Shown: positions 9,501 to 22,100 of the stretch, piece after piece
How positions within the stretch are numbered: position 1 is the first letter of the stretch
Layout: each line of letters begins with the position of its first letter
Assembly: GCA_965644315.1 (NCBI GenBank)
Contig: CBFFRQ010000029.1
Span: 186,001-250,000, forward strand
Origin: Caecitellus pseudoparvulus
Lineage: Eukaryota; Bigyra: Bicosoecida
DNA length: 64,000 nt
Direction: 5' to 3'
The notes under the pieces: generated by a model
What the model was told of the DNA's origin: nothing
Database searches by the model: none
Seen by the model: only the letters and a program-made list of their open reading frames with translations
Position numbers and translations under genes: made by a program

Positions 9501-11293
9501 TCCCCCAGCCAGCAGCTGCACATCAAAGCTAAGCTGCCTTTTCAGAACCTCAGGCCCAAAGGAAGTGACCTTGAAATGGTCAAGGTCTTCCCAATCGTGG
9601 GGGGGCTGCCAGCGAGCACATGCCTGTGTTGCCCCCGGGGGCCCACACAACGTCACGTTCAGCCACGTCGCGTGCCTTGCGCAGCTTGCATCGAATGGGC
9701 CTCCTGGTGGACCTAGGAGGAGGACACTGCCTCCAGACATGGAGCCACCAGCCGCACTTGAGCTGTCACCTACACACAATTCGCAGCCGGCTGGAGTGTC
9801 AGAGCCCCCGGATTCCTTTCGAGTCCCATGTGGACAACGTCTGCACAGCAACTCCTCGCCCGCGCGACTAGGCACTGAGTCTCCCTCACACAAGGGGAGT
9901 GGAAGCAGGGAGATGCTTCCCGGTCGATGCCCTTCACTTCCCAGAAGTACGACTTCAGATCTCGTCGTTGCGACATGCCTGATTGCAAATGTGAAATTGT
10001 CTGGGAACAGCTCCCCCACTTTTACAGGCCCAGTGCAAGCTACGTGGAGTGGGAACCAGCCACCAGAACCAACGAGAGTGCAGCTGTACAAGTACAAGTC
10101 AGCCAGTTGTCCAAGACTCAACACCAAGCTGAGCTGCACCAGCTGAGGTGAGTCCATCGTTTCCCGGAGGCTCACCAGCCCATTTTCGGCAGTATCTGGG
10201 ATGTCCAGGTGTGCTACAGGCAAGAAGTCTGGGGTGGTTTGCCTCCAGGAGCCATTTCCAGCTGAAGTAATCGCCACTACTGTCATGGTGGTGAAGTTCG
10301 CACCAGAGCGCACCGGGCCGAGCAGGTGGATGCTGTTCAAAGTGCGAGCAGTTGCCTGCCTCCAACCCATCAATAGAATGCTTCCACCATGAGCGGCTAC
10401 CAAATAGGGAGGGGGACGAGTCAGGAATGTTCCGATGAAAGGTGTGGTGCAGCTGAGCTGAATGTACTGTGACTGCATCGCCTGCGAGGCGCCGATGGCT
10501 GCGGATGAATAGCCCATGCAGCTGGTTGGAGCTGCCCCCCACAGTGGCAGTGGTCTGGAAGTATTGAATGTGGTCTTCGACGACAGCACGCCAACACTCA
10601 ACTCGACCAGCATCACCCCAGCCGCGCAAGCGATTGCAGCCCGCCTGAACCTGGTATCATGTGTTCGAAGCCACTCGCCTTGGCATCCGGAGCTTGGCAC
10701 CGGGAAGCTGAGAGCATTGATAGCCTCCCAGCTGCTTCCATTGTTTACTAGCAAGGACACAGTAGCAAGGGATGCTTGGTCTGCGATGTTGTCGTTCTCA
10801 ACCACAAGTACAAGCTTCTGGCCAGGTCTCAGTGTTGTGATCTTGGCGCTTGATACGGGACCTCCGTTGGTTCGGATGCTCAGGGGGGATGGCACACCAT
10901 TGATCCAAACGTGCACCATCGAGTCAAAAGACACGGCCATGGCAGCTCCGTCAACTGCAACTTGCCTTGGCAGTCCCTGGGAAACGCCAGCAACCCACAC
11001 CACACCCCGGCTTCCGACTGAGTCCAGCCAACGCGTTTCCAATCCACAGCTGATTCCCAGCGAAGCGCCACCTCCATCTCCAGCAAATGCAGTTTGACTG
11101 CAGGCTGTCTGATTATTGCAGTAGTTTATGTGGAGTGGGCCTGTGACAAACGCTCCGAGAGTCACTGCGCTCCAGCGGAGGGATTGGCTCATGCACACCG
11201 TCACTCACTGACGGTAAAGTTTTGGGCTGCCCTGATTAGTGCAAGGGGCTGAGTCAATATTGTTGTCACTAGCAAGAGCAAGGCTTGTCGCAT
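6546..11293 (-). CDS. Secreted/transmembrane protein with five PSI repeats and cytosolic RING-H2 (putative E3 ligase)
   Basis: Exon 1 (11209-11293) encodes a classic signal peptide, MRQALLLLVTTILTQPLA. A 68-nt intron (11141-11208, GTGAGT...TCACAG) joins it in phase to one long exon (6546-11140), for 1559 aa. The ectodomain of about 1345 residues holds N-glycosylation sequons, a Cys-rich CRRCPHG...GCELC module, an EGF-like CNGVGTCDVESGRCLC, and five PSI (plexin-type) repeats with the signature GC/DxxxxxxxCxWC between about residues 845 and 1190. A single hydrophobic segment (SVFLVLLLIAFAVWI) follows, then a cytosolic RING-H2 with exact spacing C-x2-C-x14-C-x-H-x2-H-x2-C-x10-C-x2-C at about 1421-1461 and an Arg/Ser-rich tail. 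The RING implies ubiquitin ligase activity at a membrane; the ectodomain suggests a surface or endosomal receptor. I know of no described family with this order. Confidence 0.8.
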
Positions 11294-11645
11294 TCCTTCA
11301 GTCAGAGGCGTTCTCGGGCAGACCAGCAGCTGACAGCTGAGGTGCGGAATGTGCACACTGCTACTGCCGCTCTCATCAAGAAGTGCTGGCGCTCAATGCA
11401 GGGGTCCGCCCTCAGTCAGATTGTTGGGTAACGCAACTTTGACAGATCATGACCGGGCATGCCACAGGGTGAGCGGGCAGTTGAATTTCCTTACCCGCCA
11501 GCGTTGCACACCAGCTGCTGTGCGGCGAGTGGCTCCTTGCGCTGGCTTTGGCAGCTCGACACAAGAACAGAAACACGATGCTTGCAGTCAGGACTTGTAC
11601 GTAGGACTGCCTAAGAAGATGGAGGCAGTACTATGTCATGTTGGC
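11294..11645. other. Intergenic, 352 bp
   Basis: Holds the 3' flank of the coiled-coil gene and the upstream region of the PSI-RING gene, both on the minus strand. No convincing coding frame, tRNA or repeat is visible. Confidence 0.6.
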
Positions 11646-12773
11646 TCAGTCTGAGTCTGACTCCGAGGCTTCAGAGCCAGCGTCTGTCCCCGAGGCATCA
11701 GACTCACCGCCAAAGTTGTCCAAAACGACAGCTTGTAGGCGCTCTGATGCTGCTGCCATGCTGGATCGGGCGAAAGCATCGCCTGCGGTGCGCGCCGCCT
11801 GCTCAGCTGCCAGGCTCTCTTGGACACCCCTCACTGCAGGCATGATGAGGGCGCGTTGGTGACATCTATCCACCCGCACGGGAAAAAGCAGCTGTCCAGA
11901 TAGCTGCTCTGCCACAGTGGCAACTTGCAATGCCCGGTCTTGCTCTTCCATGCCGAACCTGGCTTGCGTCTTAGCCTCAAAGTCGTCCATGCCTGCCACG
12001 AGGCGCTGCTCCCTGGCCAGAACTTTGGCATTCTCAACATCAAAGGACTCATGTGCCTTCTGCATCTGTTTCCTTGCAGGTCCAATGAGCTTTGCGACGA
12101 GTTCTGGGACGTCGTGCTGATAAGCTTGTTCTTCGGCAGCCGTAATCTGCTCACATCGTGCATGTGCGAGGCGAAGTCGACTCTTCTCAATTGAATCAAA
12201 GGCACGCTGACTGCTGCCTTCAACCATTGATTCCATAGCTTCCAGCGCGCTCGAAAAGGCGTCCTGCGGCCACGGAAAGCGCGTGCAGTGTAGGCATTGC
12301 TGTGCCTTCATCACACGCGTGCAAGGCAGCACACCCACGCGAATGTGGTCAAAGTCGGCATTCCTCTCGGCAACCTCCTGATCCAGTCGAGACCAAGCTT
12401 TCTTCGTGCGTTGCTCCATGGCGTCCTGTGACGATGGGCAAGGCACTTCTGCTCAGCAAAAGCGGCAGTCGCTGAGCCCCCAGCCATCCACACACCATTG
12501 CTTGTTGAAACACTGCGTTCCGTTCAACAGTCTGAATGCGCAGCTCTTGCATGGCGCCAACCATGTGCGTTTCAGATTCATACACGCCTTGGGTGCGCTT
12601 GCTCTCGTGCTCTTCCGCGACAGGGGCGTGCGTCTGCGGGGCGGCCACGAGCGTTTCGCGAAGAAACGCCAGGCTTCTCACTTGCTCCGAGCACGCACGA
12701 TGTCCAGGGACTTTCCCATGGGAGGAGCCACTGCCTCCACCATGCCACCAAATTTTCCAGGTACTGAAGCCAT
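11646..12773 (-). CDS. Coiled-coil protein, possibly SF-assemblin/giardin-like
   Basis: Four exons join in phase 0: 12699-12773, 12496-12633, 12339-12425 and 11646-12263, with introns of 65, 70 and 75 nt (donors GTGCGT, GTGTGT, GTGGGT). The product is about 305 aa. It begins MASVPGKFGGMVEAVAPPMG and is then almost wholly alpha-helical with heptads rich in Glu, Gln, Arg and Ala, ending in an acidic Ser/Asp tail. The join removes Cys- and Trp-rich intron translations and leaves continuous segments such as ERNAVFQQAMDAMEQRTKK. Charge pattern and length resemble SF-assemblin/beta-giardin, the proteins of striated flagellar rootlets, which would suit the adjacent dynein gene, but no diagnostic motif proves it. 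It could equally be another cytoskeletal coiled coil. One more intron near 11850 cannot be excluded. Confidence 0.5.
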
Positions 12774-13122
12774 AGTGCGGTCTTGGCAGAGGCTCCTGCA
12801 GGGCGGCAGCAACAGCTGCAAGCTTCCCAACAGCCGATGGGGCCTGTGAGCCAGCCAGCAGCAATGTGTTTGGCGCCAAGTGCCACTCTGAAAGGGACTG
12901 TCCAACTGATCGAGTGTGTGGAGTGGATGTTGGGGTAGTGCCTTTTGGCAGTGTTCGTCGCTCGCCATATGGCTGCAAGCTGCGATCCCCCCTCCTTCAT
13001 CTCGGCCGTAGCATGCGCAAGGACAGCCGGAGGAATGTCCCAGATTCGAGGATGAATTTATCGTGAAGCCTGGCCGCACACATGCTGTGGCTAGCTTCAA
13101 CCTGTCTTGCTCCAGTGCAGCG
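12774..13122. other. Intergenic, 349 bp
   Basis: Contains the dynein 3' flank and the upstream region of the coiled-coil gene (both minus strand). Short frames here lack protein-like composition. Nothing else was recognised. Confidence 0.6.
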
Positions 13123-16100
13123 CTAGTCATTGAGCTGGCAAAGAAGCGCCGTGCCAGCCTTGACCCATTTGGCAGGGGGTGACAGCGTGGGCAGATCCAC
13201 GGGCAGTACAAAGTTCGTGGACATGCCTGTCGTGCTAAGTGTGCCAGCCCGCACAGATGTCTTGTACACAGGCGCAGAGTACGCATCTGGAGGGCTTGAA
13301 TAGCGCTCTGTGGGCATGAAATGCAAGATTGGCATGCGCGAATACACCTCGCCGGGACGAGGGTCGGCGAGGGAGTGTGCCTTGGCGTCCCACTGGGCAC
13401 CATCAAGGAACAGACCGTGGATGAGCACACCATCTTTGGGCACGTCAGCATCTCGCAAGCCGTCGGGAGTGACAGCCTTCAGCACGCTGAAGGAGAAGGA
13501 CAGCGTGTCGATGGCGATGGTGTACCGCCTGGCGTGATTCTGCAGCGTCCCTGTCATGAAGCCTTGCGGGAAGAAGAAGCCTGACATCCAGAAGACTCCC
13601 GGCTGGCCTCCTGTGAGCCAGCCCCTCATGAAGGCGATGCGCTTGTGAAGATCAGCCACCCAAGATGCCAAGGGCTTCAGGCTGGGGTAGGCGGCCGCAG
13701 ACCAGTTGGCTGGCACTCTGTTGTTGAGCAGGCTGCTGTACATACGGTCAAGCTCGTCGGACATGAGGACTTCACCTTGGATGGCCCTCTGCAATTCATG
13801 TAAGGATGCTCGCATGACGTCCAGCAGTTGGTTGAACCGGGCCATCTCCTGCGACAGCACCGTGGCAAGGGAGTCCATGTGCTCGCCACGCTTGACAAAA
13901 GTCGTCGGGCCAGCTTCATCCATGCTCAAGTTTACCGGGAGGCTGGCAGAAATGTCCCCCGCCAGGCGGGCAACCGTCTCATCAGGGCTCTCAGCGCCAC
14001 CCGCAGCCGAACCTGAGGAGCGCGGCTGAATGCTCAAGCACGCCCGAAGGAGGGCGTCACTTTCGCGGACTTGAAAGGCGATGTTGGCGTTCATGTGCAT
14101 GCCGAAGAGCTCTGGCGGGTCATTCATCGGCAAGGCGTCTACGAATTGTTGCAGCTCCTTCAGGGAGCTGGCAGCTGGCATGGCGTACTCCTTGGCTTCG
14201 CTGAACGCGTAGCCATCGTCGAGCACCTGTGGGCGGTAAAACTGGTCGAGGATGGTCATGAGGCACCTTCTGTCCAGGTCGTCTGTGACACGACCGCCAT
14301 AGTTAATTTGCCCTGTGACATACGTCAAGGCGTCCCACGGGATCACGGGCTGCTCCTCAAGGAACTTCTTCAGCACCTGCATCGACGTCTCCAAGTCGGA
14401 GTCATTGAACTCGTAGAAGATGTTCCATCCAAGCGGGCCAAACTTACGCCGCTCCTGGATCAACGCGTGGAAGAAGGCCAGGCCGAAAGCAAGGCGCTGC
14501 CAGACAGGCAGCTTGGGCTGTCCTGCACGACACCCGAGACCATCCTCCGTGAACTCGCCTTCGCATTCACTGAACGGAGTCCAGGAGTCCAACTGAGCGA
14601 GGGAGCGCGTCAAATTTGCGACCAAACCCTTGGGCGGCTCGTTTGTCAGCTTCACACCCTGCTGCAAGACCGGAACAGGAAAGTAGGGCGCCGGCATGGA
14701 CGTGAGGAAGAGGCGGAAGTCGGGGTGCACCCCCCCAGCCCCGTCAGGCGCCCTACAGCTCTCCTGCAGCTTGTCTACGATACGCTCTAATTCGGGCATC
14801 CAGCTTTTGGCCAAGTGGCAGTTCTGCAGCAGCACCCAGTCGCCCGTCAGGCAAGCAGCATCGATCAGAGCTTTTGCATGGGGCCCTTGGCCTTGCCCCA
14901 GCGAGATGAGCTTCAGCCTGGAAGTGTACCCTCGTGCCTTTGCAAGTGAGAACAGCATGCCGGTCGGGTCTGCCCCTACAGACAAGATGAAGACAACTGG
15001 CGTCGCAGCATCTGTATCGGCGTAGATGTCTGCCATGCTTGCAGCGGGTGCCTGGACGTACTTTCTACCTAGGTTTTCCAGCACAAACTGTTTCACAGCA
15101 AACATGACTTTCTCCTCGCGGAAAGCTTTCAGCACAAGCATACGTTGCAGGCCTGAGAGTTCTTCCTGCCACTTACCTGGCAGTGGCTGCAAGTGTGGCT
15201 CGTCGCAGGTCGCCCACTGCTTCCACGGTGCTGACTGGGCGGCGGTGCCTCCGCCAAAAGCAGACGAGACCTCGCTTGCCAAGCCAGCGAACTGCCCAGA
15301 CAAGACGCTGTCCAGGTGGTACAATAAGTTCCAGCCAGCCTGGGAGATGAGCTTGGGGTTCGGGTTGGGAAGGTGTGCGGGGGCAGACGTCATGCCAGGT
15401 CCACGCAGTAGGGTGAGCCAATCTGCCGTGTCCACTTCGCCCCGAGCTCGGAGGATTTGCACAGTCATGAGGAAAGAAAAGATGAGCTTGTGGGCTTCAA
15501 ACAAGCCCCTGCAAACATTTGAATACACTGCTGAGGTGAGGTAGTCTTGGAGGTGCTGCAGGCGGGCTCCCAGCTCGTCGGCCTTTTCGCTGTCATCGAT
15601 GCAGCGATTGAAAAGCCTCAGGAAATAGGCCAACGAGAACTGGTACATGGGGTCAATGCGTGCCAAGTCAGCAATGACAAAGTAAATGAGCGCACCCCGC
15701 TCCGCAGCTGGGCGGTAGGCTTCGCGGATGTGGTTGATCTCCACCTCAGTCTTCGCACTCTCCGCCAAGCGCTTGTTTGTCACCTCCGACACAGCCTTGC
15801 TCTCCGTGAGGGCATCGATGAGTTCCGTATCATCTAGAATACTCGTCGTCTCTTGCAGCATCTGCAGAATGCGGTCCTCCAAATCCTGCAGCTGCTTCTT
15901 GTCAGAGGCCATGGACGTGACGAGCTCGTCTCGCCGTTGCTCGACATCCGGCCGCTCCTTGGACACCACGGCGCCTAGAAGCTGGTCCTCCAGCCCACTT
16001 TGCGTGACCGTGAAGTTGATGATGGTCACTTTGATGCACACTTCAGGAAGGTAGTGCGGGTTCGCCAGCTTGGTGGACATGTATAGCCGGAAGTCTGGCT

Positions 16101-19100
16101 CGTAGTCCACGTCTGAGTCACCCAGGCGCATCAGCAGCCTACCCTGACTCTTGTACACTGCCTTGGCCAAAACGGGCTCCAGAGATGGGTCAACGAATTC
16201 GGTCATGTCCTCAATGAGCAGCGGACGCCCGATGCGGATGCAGGATTCTAGCTCCCGCAGCAAGTTCGGACTGGTCATGCGCGTGGCCACAAGTCGTGAA
16301 GCGGCAGAGGCTTCCATGCCTTTAATCCACTTCTTTGCCTGCTCTTGAGGGTCAATGACGAGTGGCCAGCGCTCTCCACGGGTCACAAGCACCGCATTGT
16401 CAACAGACACCGAGTCAGACGGCAATCCTTGCATAAGCCAGGACCTAACTTGCACCGGCTCTGCAAGTGTGCTCACAAGGCTGTATGAGTCAGAGACGGG
16501 GATCCCAACAGATTTAGTGGTGGCCAGCCACTGCCGCACAAGTTGTGCCCGGTACTCTCCAGTGAACGCACCGAAGTATGACACGCATGCAGCAGCAAGC
16601 AGGACGTCACCCGTCAGGTTATTGATGTCCCCAGCCAACACGGTGACATTTTCCGTCCAACGCACGCCCTCGTCAGCAAGAAGTGAGGTGAGTTGCTCTG
16701 CCGCCGCAAGGCGCTTCTTCGTTAGCACTTGCTCCTCTTCCAGGCGTTGCTTCTCTTGTGCTGTGGCTGCCGCTTTGGCTTCTAGAGAGGCGACTTTGTC
16801 TTCCACTGCTCTCAAGTTGGCTTGTTTCTCTTCCAACACCGCGTTCGCGCGTGCGAGCTGGTCGTTCATCTCAGCGAGGCGTGCTTGCTTGGGCGCCACC
16901 TCCTTGGCCACTTTGGCGTAAATGTCAATGGCGTGGCACCACATGCAGAGGCACTTGGCAGCAGTGGACGTCTTCCCCACCACATCCACCGCCATCTCCT
17001 CGGTGCCAGTGTAATTCTTCCGCAGACGCTTCAAGATGGACGGTGGGACGTTATCCTTGTCGAAGTCTTTGAGCAGGTCCATAAAGTTACTCTGCCCCAG
17101 CAGCCGCTTGGACGTGTCCCAATCAGGTGTCTCACCGAGCAGCACACACACCGCTTCCATGGTGATTTTCACCGCAAAAGGAGGCGATGCGAAGGATCGC
17201 ACTTCTCTGATCTTGTCCTTGTCTAGAGCATCCAACGCCTTCACAGCGTCCTCCAGAGCCGGTAGAGCAACAGCCAAGTCGCGTTCAGCCTCGGCCTGCA
17301 GCTCGCCAACCACTCCCGCCTGCTCCCGCACCACAGCTTCCTCTGCCTGCACTTTTTCTCGCACTTCCTGAGCTTCCACCTTGTCTATTTTCACTTGCTC
17401 AAGTAACTCTACCGCCTCCTGCGACTTGGCTACGAGCACCGGCTGGTTTGCCGTCAACTGCTCCTGCAGCTCCGCAACGACTGAGTTGGTCTCCTCCAGT
17501 TTGCTCACACCGTTTGCCAGCGTGTCTTGCTTGCGTTGGAGAAGGAGTCGGCGTTCTTGAATCATTTTCAGGTACAGCTGGAGCAGGTCCAAGTAAGACT
17601 TCGGCGTGGTGTACACACGGCGCTGCAGCTCGGAGTAGAAGGCATCGCTCACGGCCGCCATGGACATGTGCATGCTCACACACACCTCTGCGATGCGAGC
17701 CTTTAGGCCAGAGTCAGCATCGGCACCCTCGCTATCGCTGGCAGCTCCCTGCTCTGCTGAGCTGGCCTGGAGGCTGGCCTCCTTCAGGACATGCTGCGCA
17801 ACAGACATCAGCGCATCCCGCGGCCACGGCATAAACCAGTCAATGGTGCAGCAGTTAATGAGGGAGGGAAAGTTCCGACAACGCACACGAAGGGAGTCTC
17901 CCACTGGAGACATGGCCAAAATAATGTGCAGGTTGTCCCGCACCTGGCTGACGAAGAGGCGGTACAGGTTGTCCCGCGACTCGGGGATGCCCAGGGCCTG
18001 AGCAAGCGGCCGGACATCCTCTGTTATTTTGTTCAGTTCATCCGGCTCGTACAGAGATGGGATTTCGCCAGTGTTCAGCATGTTGTTGATGTCCTCAAGG
18101 AAGCCTTCGTGGACAATTTGGGAGTCAGTGAACAAAAACGCGATGTGCCGGCCTTCTCCGCCAGCCCTCATCATGAGCCCCTTCATGTCCTCACGAAAAG
18201 CTACTTGGTCGTAGCCTCGCGTAAGCTCAATCGTGAAGATGTCAGTCTCAGTCAGGCTGCAAGCCATCCGAGTCAGGCTCTGCTTGCCACTGCCCCCCAC
18301 GCCGATCAGCATGGCGTTTCCCCGTGGTTGCCTAAGGACTCGCGTGATGCGGGACACGTGCTCGACGGCGTCGCGGAAGAACACGAGGTTCATCTTCGTT
18401 GGGTTGATGACATTGTACTCATCCAATGCGTTCAGGAGGACGGTCTGCACTTTGTCCCAGTCCCCCACCAGCTCGTACCGCACCTGCTCATCCTCCTCTG
18501 TCTCTGTCAAGTAGTTTGCAAAGAGCAGCGGTGCTTCCCCCTCGAACAGCGCTTCGTGGGACCACTCAGGGCCACTGCGAGTCCAGACTCGACCGAGCCG
18601 CTCGACCAGGGCTTCTGTGAACCATAGCTTGTCGGTGCGGTCCACGAGGCGATCGTGGAACACCCTGCAGCACTCGTTCGCCCACAGCTTGGCAAGCACG
18701 TCCGGGGACTGGCAATCACGTGGCTGCACCATCAACATGCCTTGAATGACCTTGCTAACATCCCGCAGGTTGAAAGTGTAGTGGCTCTTGGATGGAGTCG
18801 GGCGCATGGTCCCGCAGATGGCAGTGTACACTTCGATGGTGCTCTGAATGGCGCGCCCAGTGCACTGCTTCACAGGGTCTGGAAAGGGGTGACAGTCAAG
18901 AAAGCCCCCCAGGAGTGCTGAGAAGATCCCGCTCAGCACCGTGTCAGACGACGGGGGCATGCACATGACGTGAAAATGCCGAGTGAATCGTGGGCACACC
19001 TCCGCACGGCCACCACCTGGTGGTGCCGCAGCCACCACAAGCACTGTATCAATCACTTCCTTCCAGAACAGTTTCTCTCGGTCGTAGAATCCGTGGAAAT

Positions 19101-22100
19101 CGGCAAACTGCCGCAGCAGTTCCACCGGGGGCTGGGCTCCGTATGTCTCTACGGCCGGCATGTTCACGTCATCAACGAACACGACAACGCGCTTGCCAGA
19201 GGGGGCACCCAGTTGAGACTTTTTCTTCTTCTCCAGCTTGCTCTCGATGGTCTGCTGGGTGCGCAAGGCGGATGTCTGCGCTGAGAAGTTGATCAGCACG
19301 GGCAGCACCTGCAGTCCATCGGCATAGCCATCTGCACTGGCAGCATTCAAGAAGTCTTGCACAACCACGGTTTTTCCAGTGCCAGTGACACCAGTCAAGA
19401 AAACAGGTGTGAGCTGTTCCAGGTTCAGCCTCAAGAGGTGTGTGTAGCGCACCGTGTCCACCGTTGGCACGACCATCGCGAAGTACGGCTGGGAAACGTC
19501 GTACTCGAACGTTGGCACAATGTCCTTCCACTTGCGCCACGGGACCTCGGGGTCAGCTGTATCCGGGAACATGTCAAAGAGGCTGCCCTGCGCACAGAAC
19601 TTCACCTGCTTCAGGGGCTCCAAGCTCCGCACCAGGCTGCTGAACTCGTCCCACTTGGTGGAGCTCATGCTCCCGCCGATGCTCCAAACGAGTGCGAAGG
19701 AGAAAATGGAGTCAAGGATGCGTGCCATGTCCACGTCAGGGCGTCCACCAAAGTCCAGCACCAGAGGGGGCGCATCACCGGCTTCGCCCCCCGGCAACTC
19801 CGCGAGCAGTGCTTCATGGTGGAAGATTGCTGTGAGCAGGTTGCACAGACTGGACACAAGCTGCAAGTCGACAGTGGCAACGGGCTCAACCACGTTAGCG
19901 CGCTGCCACGCCAGGCATGGGTCTACAGTGGCTTCGAACAGGGACATGAGGTGCTCCTTCAGTGCAGCTGACATGTCGCTTGGAAGGCCATGGGGCAGCC
20001 ACGACTGCACGAAGGGGCGCCAGCCGAGGTCTCGCGGAGTCATGTACACGACACCCAGGCGGGACACCGTCGCAGGGGAAGCCTGCTCCAGGTCTTGCAC
20101 TTCGAAGAGCATGCGCATTTGGGGCTTGAGCTTGACGCGCTCACCGTTCGCAAGGCACAGGGTCATGTTGTCATCCAGCACCGTGTTCATGTTCTCGATC
20201 CACAGCGCGTCAATGGGGCCGTCAAAGACCGTCCACTTCTTTCCCTCATCTTCCAGCAGTGTGTGTGAGCGCATGATTGTGGACGCCAGCCCATCCACCC
20301 ACTCCTGCGTCAGTTCGTTCATCTCACCGTACAGCTCTCCCATGGTGATGCACTTGGGGTTCAGCACAAACGTTTCCACTTCCTGAAATCGCTCATCTTC
20401 GTGACCTGCTTTTCGTAGGCGGCTCATGGCAGCGCCCAGAGTCTCGTAGCAGCGCGTCTTGCCAGCGCCTGTGGGGCCGACCAGGACCACCCCGAACCGG
20501 ACATTAAATGTTTCGAACAGCTGTATGGTCTTGAAGATGAACTGCCTGACAGCCTGCAGTCCTGATTCTGCGAGAGAAGCAAAGATAGCGTCCTGTAATG
20601 CACCAAAGTCTTGCACTGGGACCACCACCCCAGGGAACAGGTCGCCGACGATTGCGTGAAAGAGGGGCAGGTCCTCTGCCAGGAACTTGGGCACATTGCT
20701 GTCCCGCATGGCGCGAATGAGGACGACATCCTCTGAAAGCTCCGGATTCCCGCGCTTCAAGGCGCCTGCCATGACCAGCACTGACTTCACCGCGCGCATG
20801 CCGAAGTCGTAGTGCTTCTGCTGTGACAACTGCTCGGAGGACAGCTTGTACAGCTTCACCATCTTACGGGACAGGTTCTGAGCGTCATCGAACCCTTCAG
20901 CGTACAAGATGATCTCCGCGATGAGGGCGTAGTCAGGCACCATCATGGACACAGGCCGGAACTGGATCTTGAGGTTGTCAGGCAGCTCCGTGCGGCCAGC
21001 GTAGCCGGGGTTCATGGTGATGATGACGACGTGGTCCTTCAGCGAGATGTTGCGGCCTTCAAAGTCAATGGCCCCGAGGCCAGCTAGCTTGCCCTGCCGC
21101 AGCTGCTGTAGCTGCTGAGCCACGACAGACAGCACTTCGATGTCAATGCGGTTGAACTCGTCGAGACACGTCCACGCGCCGGCTTGGGCCAGGCCAGCAA
21201 ACAGCTTCCCGGTCATTTTATAGTCGATTTGCTCTGAGCAATTGAAAACGATGCACTGAATGCCCAGGGCCTTCGCGAGGTCCTTCGAGGACTCTGTTTT
21301 TCCGGTACCGGCGGGGCCCGCTGGGGCCGCGCCCAGCTTCAAGTTCCATGCTCCTGTGATGGTCATCCAGCACCTGTCTGTCAAAGGAGTGATGACCAGC
21401 CTCGAAGCTGCACCTTGGTACTCGAATCCATAGGGAATGTGGGCATTGCTCTGCTTCACAAGGACATCCACAGTTTCCGGCAGCCAATAGTACCGCAGCT
21501 GTTGTTGCCACAAGAAGCTGCCGATGTCGGCCACCCTCGCCTCAAGCATGGAGGCAACTATGTCCCGGGCGTGCACGTCTGTGGTGACGAGTGCCACAAT
21601 GACCTTGCGCTGGATCTTGGTGAGGGGCATGCGCACCAGGTGCGTCAGTTGCCCGAGGGAGCGCAGGTTCACGTCGAGCCACTGCTGCATGGCGGCCACA
21701 GGGTCCTCTGCACGCAGGGCCTGCTCAGACCCCTGCGACCACATGATCTGCGCGACTGTTGCCACGACTTGGCCAGGGTGAGACTTAACCCACTCTGCAC
21801 GTGCAGGGTTCTCCATGGTGCCCGCCGTCGTACTGGAGAGGTAGTCTTCAACACCCTCCTTCATGGCCAGGCGCAGGGATTCGATCATCCCCAGCTGCAC
21901 GGACATGAGCCACTCCTCCACTTTTCCACGGGCTTTCAGGTTTGGCGGCAAGTCGATGACTTCCTGCTCCGGGGAAATCATGCCCAAGATGTCAATGCTG
22001 CCCGGCGCGTCACCGAACCGGAGCAGGTTGATGGCGTCGAAGCACTTGCGCAAGTGTGGCTGCACTGCCTGGGGGTCTCTGGTCTGGGCCAGGATCTCCA

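Noticed and set aside
10516-11097. 193-codon plus-strand frame opposite the PSI-RING gene
   Set aside because: It is a shadow of a well-supported coding exon on the minus strand, with no motif of its own.
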